From Peribacter sp964404805 (lineage in GTDB: Bacteria; Patescibacteriota; Gracilibacteria; Peribacterales; Peribacteraceae): a DNA stretch of 33,101 nucleotides. The notes below the pieces were generated by a model. That model saw nothing but the letters and a program-made list of their open reading frames with translations. It did no database searches and had not been told where the DNA came from. Of this stretch, positions 31,044 through 33,101 are shown in pieces (position 1 is the first letter of the stretch; the number at the start of each line of letters is the position of its first letter). The position numbers and the translations under genes were made by a program. The DNA lies in contig CAYOLJ010000003.1 of NCBI GenBank assembly GCA_964404805.1, forward strand, positions 1-33,101, in the 5' to 3' direction.

Positions 31044-31319
31044 TTACCGAACAGCGTCCTTGAGGGTCTTGCCAGCCTTGAAGGACGGGACCTTCATAGC
31101 AGGGATCGAGATCCTCTGTGTCGGGTTCCTTGGGTTTACGCCCATGCGAGCAGCACGATTAGAAACCTTGAAGGTTCCGAAGCCGGTGATCGTCACGGTA
31201 TTACCACGCTTGAGCTCCTTGGTGACGAGCGTGATGAGAGCGTCGAGCGAAGAGGCAGCAGCACGCTTGGTGATACCTGCCGCATCCGCGATTGCGTTGA
31301 TGAGATCCTGCTTGGACAT
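31044..31319 (-). CDS. hup: HU-family DNA-binding protein
   Basis: 91 residues, standard. HU dimers bend and compact DNA. Seen: MSKQDLINAIADAAGITK, helical dimer part (SLDALITLVTKEL), then GNTVTITGFGTFKVSNRAARMGVNPRNPTQRISIPAMKVPSFKAGKTLKDAV with the conserved arm residues (RNP). No tail extension. Transcribed from TTGCCT/TACACT (31352-31379) and ended by a clear terminator. Confidence 0.97.
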   Translation of the reverse strand: MSKQDLINAIADAAGITKRAAASSLDALITLVTKELKRGNTVTITGFGTFKVSNRAARMGVNPRNPTQRISIPAMKVPSFKAGKTLKDAVR

Positions 31320-31351
31320 AGGATAGGGGGTAGGAGAAGTAAATCGTCTTC

Positions 31352-31379
31352 AGTGTACGGAGGGGAATGGCTTAGGCAA
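31352..31379 (-). promoter_or_regulatory. Promoter of the HU gene
   Basis: On the minus strand TTGCCT (31374-31379), a 16-nt spacer and TACACT (31352-31357). The leader to the ATG is about 26 nt, pyrimidine-rich, with no Shine-Dalgarno. The -35 lies inside the hairpin TGGCTT/AAGCCA. Confidence 0.7.
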
Positions 31380-31565
31380 GCCACGAATTTGGCGCGAGGA
31401 TGGTTTCTGCGCTTAACTTCGTCGCCACGGCTTCTCAAAGCCAAACAAACTGAGTACGAAAGGTAGTCAGCTAAGAGGGATCTATCTGATGATTGAGTCA
31501 CATTTTTCGCAATGGAGCAACTTTTCTCCCATGGTATGACGAAGTGTGACGACACACCTTTCTCT

Positions 31566-31595
31566 TTGACACCTGATCACTTTCCCCACTAGTCT
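31566..31595 (+). promoter_or_regulatory. Candidate promoter of topA
   Basis: Perfect TTGACA (31566-31571), an 18-nt spacer and TAGTCT (31590-31595), a weak -10. The leader to the GTG would be about 34 nt. Confidence 0.5.
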
Positions 31596-31635
31596 CTCGC
31601 ACTGTTCTTCGTTCGACTTCATTTCTCGATTTTCA

Positions 31636-33101
31636 GTGCCAAGTCATCTCGTCATTGTCGAGAGCCCCACGAAGGCCAAGACCATCAAGCGTTTTCTTGG
31701 ACCTGACTTTGATGTTGAAGCGAGTATGGGGCATGTCCGCGATTTGCCAGGAGGAACATTAGGGGTCGATACGGAGGATTTTTCTGCCAAGTACGTGGTG
31801 CCCAAAGAGAAGGCCGCGGTCGTGAAAAAACTGCAGAAGTCGCTCGATAGCGCGGCTGAACTGTGGATTGCAACTGACGAAGATCGTGAAGGAGAAGCCA
31901 TTGGTTGGCATTTGGTCGAGATTCTCAAGCGAAAGAAGAAGCAGCCGGTAAAGCGCATCGTCTTTCATGAAATTACAAAAGAGGCGATTGATGCGGCCGT
32001 CGCTCATCCCCGTAAGATCGATGAGAAACTCGTCGATGCACAGCACGCGCGACGCATTCTTGATCGTCTTGTGGGCTACACACTCTCACCGTTCCTCTGG
32101 AAGAAAGTCTATCGCGGCCTTTCGGCAGGACGCGTGCAATCGGTGGCGGTGCGGATCATCGTTGATCGTGAACGTGCCATCAAGGCATTCAATCCCGAAG
32201 AGTACTGGACGATCAAAGCCGACTTCCTCAACGAGGCGCAGCAACCGTTCACTGCCGATCTTAAAAAGAAGGATGGCAAAAAGTACGTGCCCGTAAATGA
32301 GGAGCAGTCGCAGCAGGTGCTCGCGGGTCTCAAGGATGCGTCATACGTTGTGCAGACGCTCGAAGAAAAGGAAATCAAAAAGACACCACCCACCCCGTTT
32401 ACAACATCGACCTTACAGCAGGAAGCCGGGCGCAAACTGGGCTTCTCGGTGAAGCAGACCATGATGGTGGCACAGCAACTCTACGAAGGTATCGATCTGG
32501 GCAAGGGCGAAGGACAGGTGGGTTTGATCACCTACATGCGTACCGACTCGGTGAACCTGAGCGAAAAAGCGCTCACCGATGCCCGTGAAACAATTGAGAA
32601 GAACTTTGGTCGTGAGTACATCCTCAGTTCCCCGCGTCGCTACAAGACCAAGAGCAAGGGGGCACAAGAGGCACACGAAGCCATTCGTCCCGCCGAGATG
32701 GCGCGTGTACCCGCATCGCTCAAAAGCGAACTCGATCATCAGCAGCTCAAGCTCTACACGATCATTTGGGAACGCGCGATTGCCTCTCAAATGGCTGAAG
32801 CACAACTCAAGCGCGTGGGAGCCGACATTACAGCGGGCATCTATACCTTCCGTGCCACCGGTCAGACCGTCGCATTTGATGGGTACTTGCGCGTATATCT
32901 CGAAGGTCGCGACGAGCCCGAGTCAGATCAGGCGGCCACTGAAGAAGAAGAGGGATCGGGAATACTGCCTCCACTCAAGAAAGACGAAGCGCTCACATGC
33001 AAGACTCTGCTGCCGGAACAACACTTCACCAAGCCGCCGCCGTATTACACCGAGGCGTCGCTGGTGCGCGAACTGGAGCGCCGGGGCATCGGCCGGCCCT
33101 C
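31636..33101 (+). CDS. topA: DNA topoisomerase I (partial, 5' part)
   Basis: 488 complete codons from a GTG at 31636 to the right edge. Type IA topoisomerase that relaxes negative supercoils. Seen: TOPRIM domain opening PSHLVIVESPTKAKTI, GHVRDLP, ATDEDREGEAIGWHL (acidic triad), RRILDRLVGYTLSPFLW, SAGRVQSVAVRIIVDRE, and the active-site GLITYMRTDS with the catalytic Tyr at 300 and Arg at 302. EAHEAIRP and the start of GIGRPS are also present. The GTG gives the family N-terminus; no ATG is better. The C-terminal zinc-ribbon part is outside the window. Confidence 0.96.
   Translation, partial: MPSHLVIVESPTKAKTIKRFLGPDFDVEASMGHVRDLPGGTLGVDTEDFSAKYVVPKEKAAVVKKLQKSLDSAAELWIATDEDREGEAIGWHLVEILKRKKKQPVKRIVFHEITKEAIDAAVAHPRKIDEKLVDAQHARRILDRLVGYTLSPFLWKKVYRGLSAGRVQSVAVRIIVDRERAIKAFNPEEYWTIKADFLNEAQQPFTADLKKKDGKKYVPVNEEQSQQVLAGLKDASYVVQTLEEKEIKKTPPTPFTTSTLQQEAGRKLGFSVKQTMMVAQQLYEGIDLGKGEGQVGLITYMRTDSVNLSEKALTDARETIEKNFGREYILSSPRRYKTKSKGAQEAHEAIRPAEMARVPASLKSELDHQQLKLYTIIWERAIASQMAEAQLKRVGADITAGIYTFRATGQTVAFDGYLRVYLEGRDEPESDQAATEEEEGSGILPPLKKDEALTCKTLLPEQHFTKPPPYYTEASLVRELERRGIGRP

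Larger units (their letters stand above)
31320..31635. other. Intergenic region between HU and topA
   Basis: 316 bp without a convincing gene. It contains the HU promoter, hairpins TGGCTT/AAGCCA (about 31368-31383) and GGCTT/AAGCC (about 31429-31443), and the topA promoter candidate. No known RNA was recognised. Confidence 0.5.

Noticed and set aside
30942..31466. Plus-strand frame opposite HU
   Set aside because: Antisense to the HU gene and its terminator; no domain.

Overview
The window is 33.1 kb of dense bacterial chromosome at roughly 50-55% G+C. It holds 38 protein genes (two cut by the window edges), one tRNA and one riboswitch. Genes are short, strand switches are frequent, gaps are small and many convergent genes touch or overlap at their stops. 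No phage, transposon, integrase, CRISPR or rRNA was found. The mix of core information genes (nusA, serS, uvrB, recJ, topA, HU, dnaJ, khpB/jag), a few envelope genes and many small unrecognised proteins suggests a candidate-phyla (Patescibacteria/CPR) genome, with Peribacteria-like members the best guess. This is inference from gene content and composition. TGA is an ordinary stop here (nusA, dedA), which argues against the Gracilibacteria/Absconditabacteria code.

Layout. 1-3.6 kb: an exonuclease with a DinG-like tail (runs off the left edge), nusA, and divergent lspA. 3.7-9.1 kb: murA, a degenerate metallo-beta-lactamase-fold protein, tRNA-Arg(CCT), pyrF, a comM-like AAA+ gene, a yraN-like nuclease and a small membrane protein. 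9.1-12.2 kb: an unknown gene, then a SAM-I riboswitch with its own promoter in front of metK, a tiny ORF and an RBBP9-type hydrolase. 12.1-17.1 kb (minus strand): a YgjP-like metallopeptidase, a secreted PGRP-amidase/SpoIID fusion, a GT4 glycosyltransferase, a P-loop-like protein with a broken Walker A, and a receiver domain lacking its lysine. 17.2-23.2 kb: small proteins, serS with a duplicated 3' end, uvrB, a Tyr-rich secreted protein and galU. 23.2-27.4 kb: hsp20, a translationally overlapping dedA-uppP pair, a small XRE regulator and recJ. 27.4-33.1 kb: two exported or anchored proteins (one with Ca-binding TSP3-like repeats), dnaJ, khpB/jag, HU and topA (cut by the right edge).

How the genes work together. 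Cell-envelope functions recur: MurA makes the first peptidoglycan precursor, UppP and the DedA protein fit undecaprenyl-phosphate recycling, GalU makes UDP-glucose, GT4 may use nucleotide sugars, and the amidase-SpoIID protein would remodel the wall. LspA implies lipoproteins. Repair and DNA-topology genes (uvrB, recJ, topA, the exonuclease) form a second theme.

The most striking signals lie between genes. At least fifteen start codons have a TANNNT -10-like box only 6-11 nt upstream, and Shine-Dalgarno motifs are nearly absent, which predicts widespread leaderless transcription. The tRNA has the same arrangement. The last 57 bp of serS are duplicated around a small palindromic repeat, with mostly synonymous differences. 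Several families of short palindromic or tandem intergenic repeats recur across the window.
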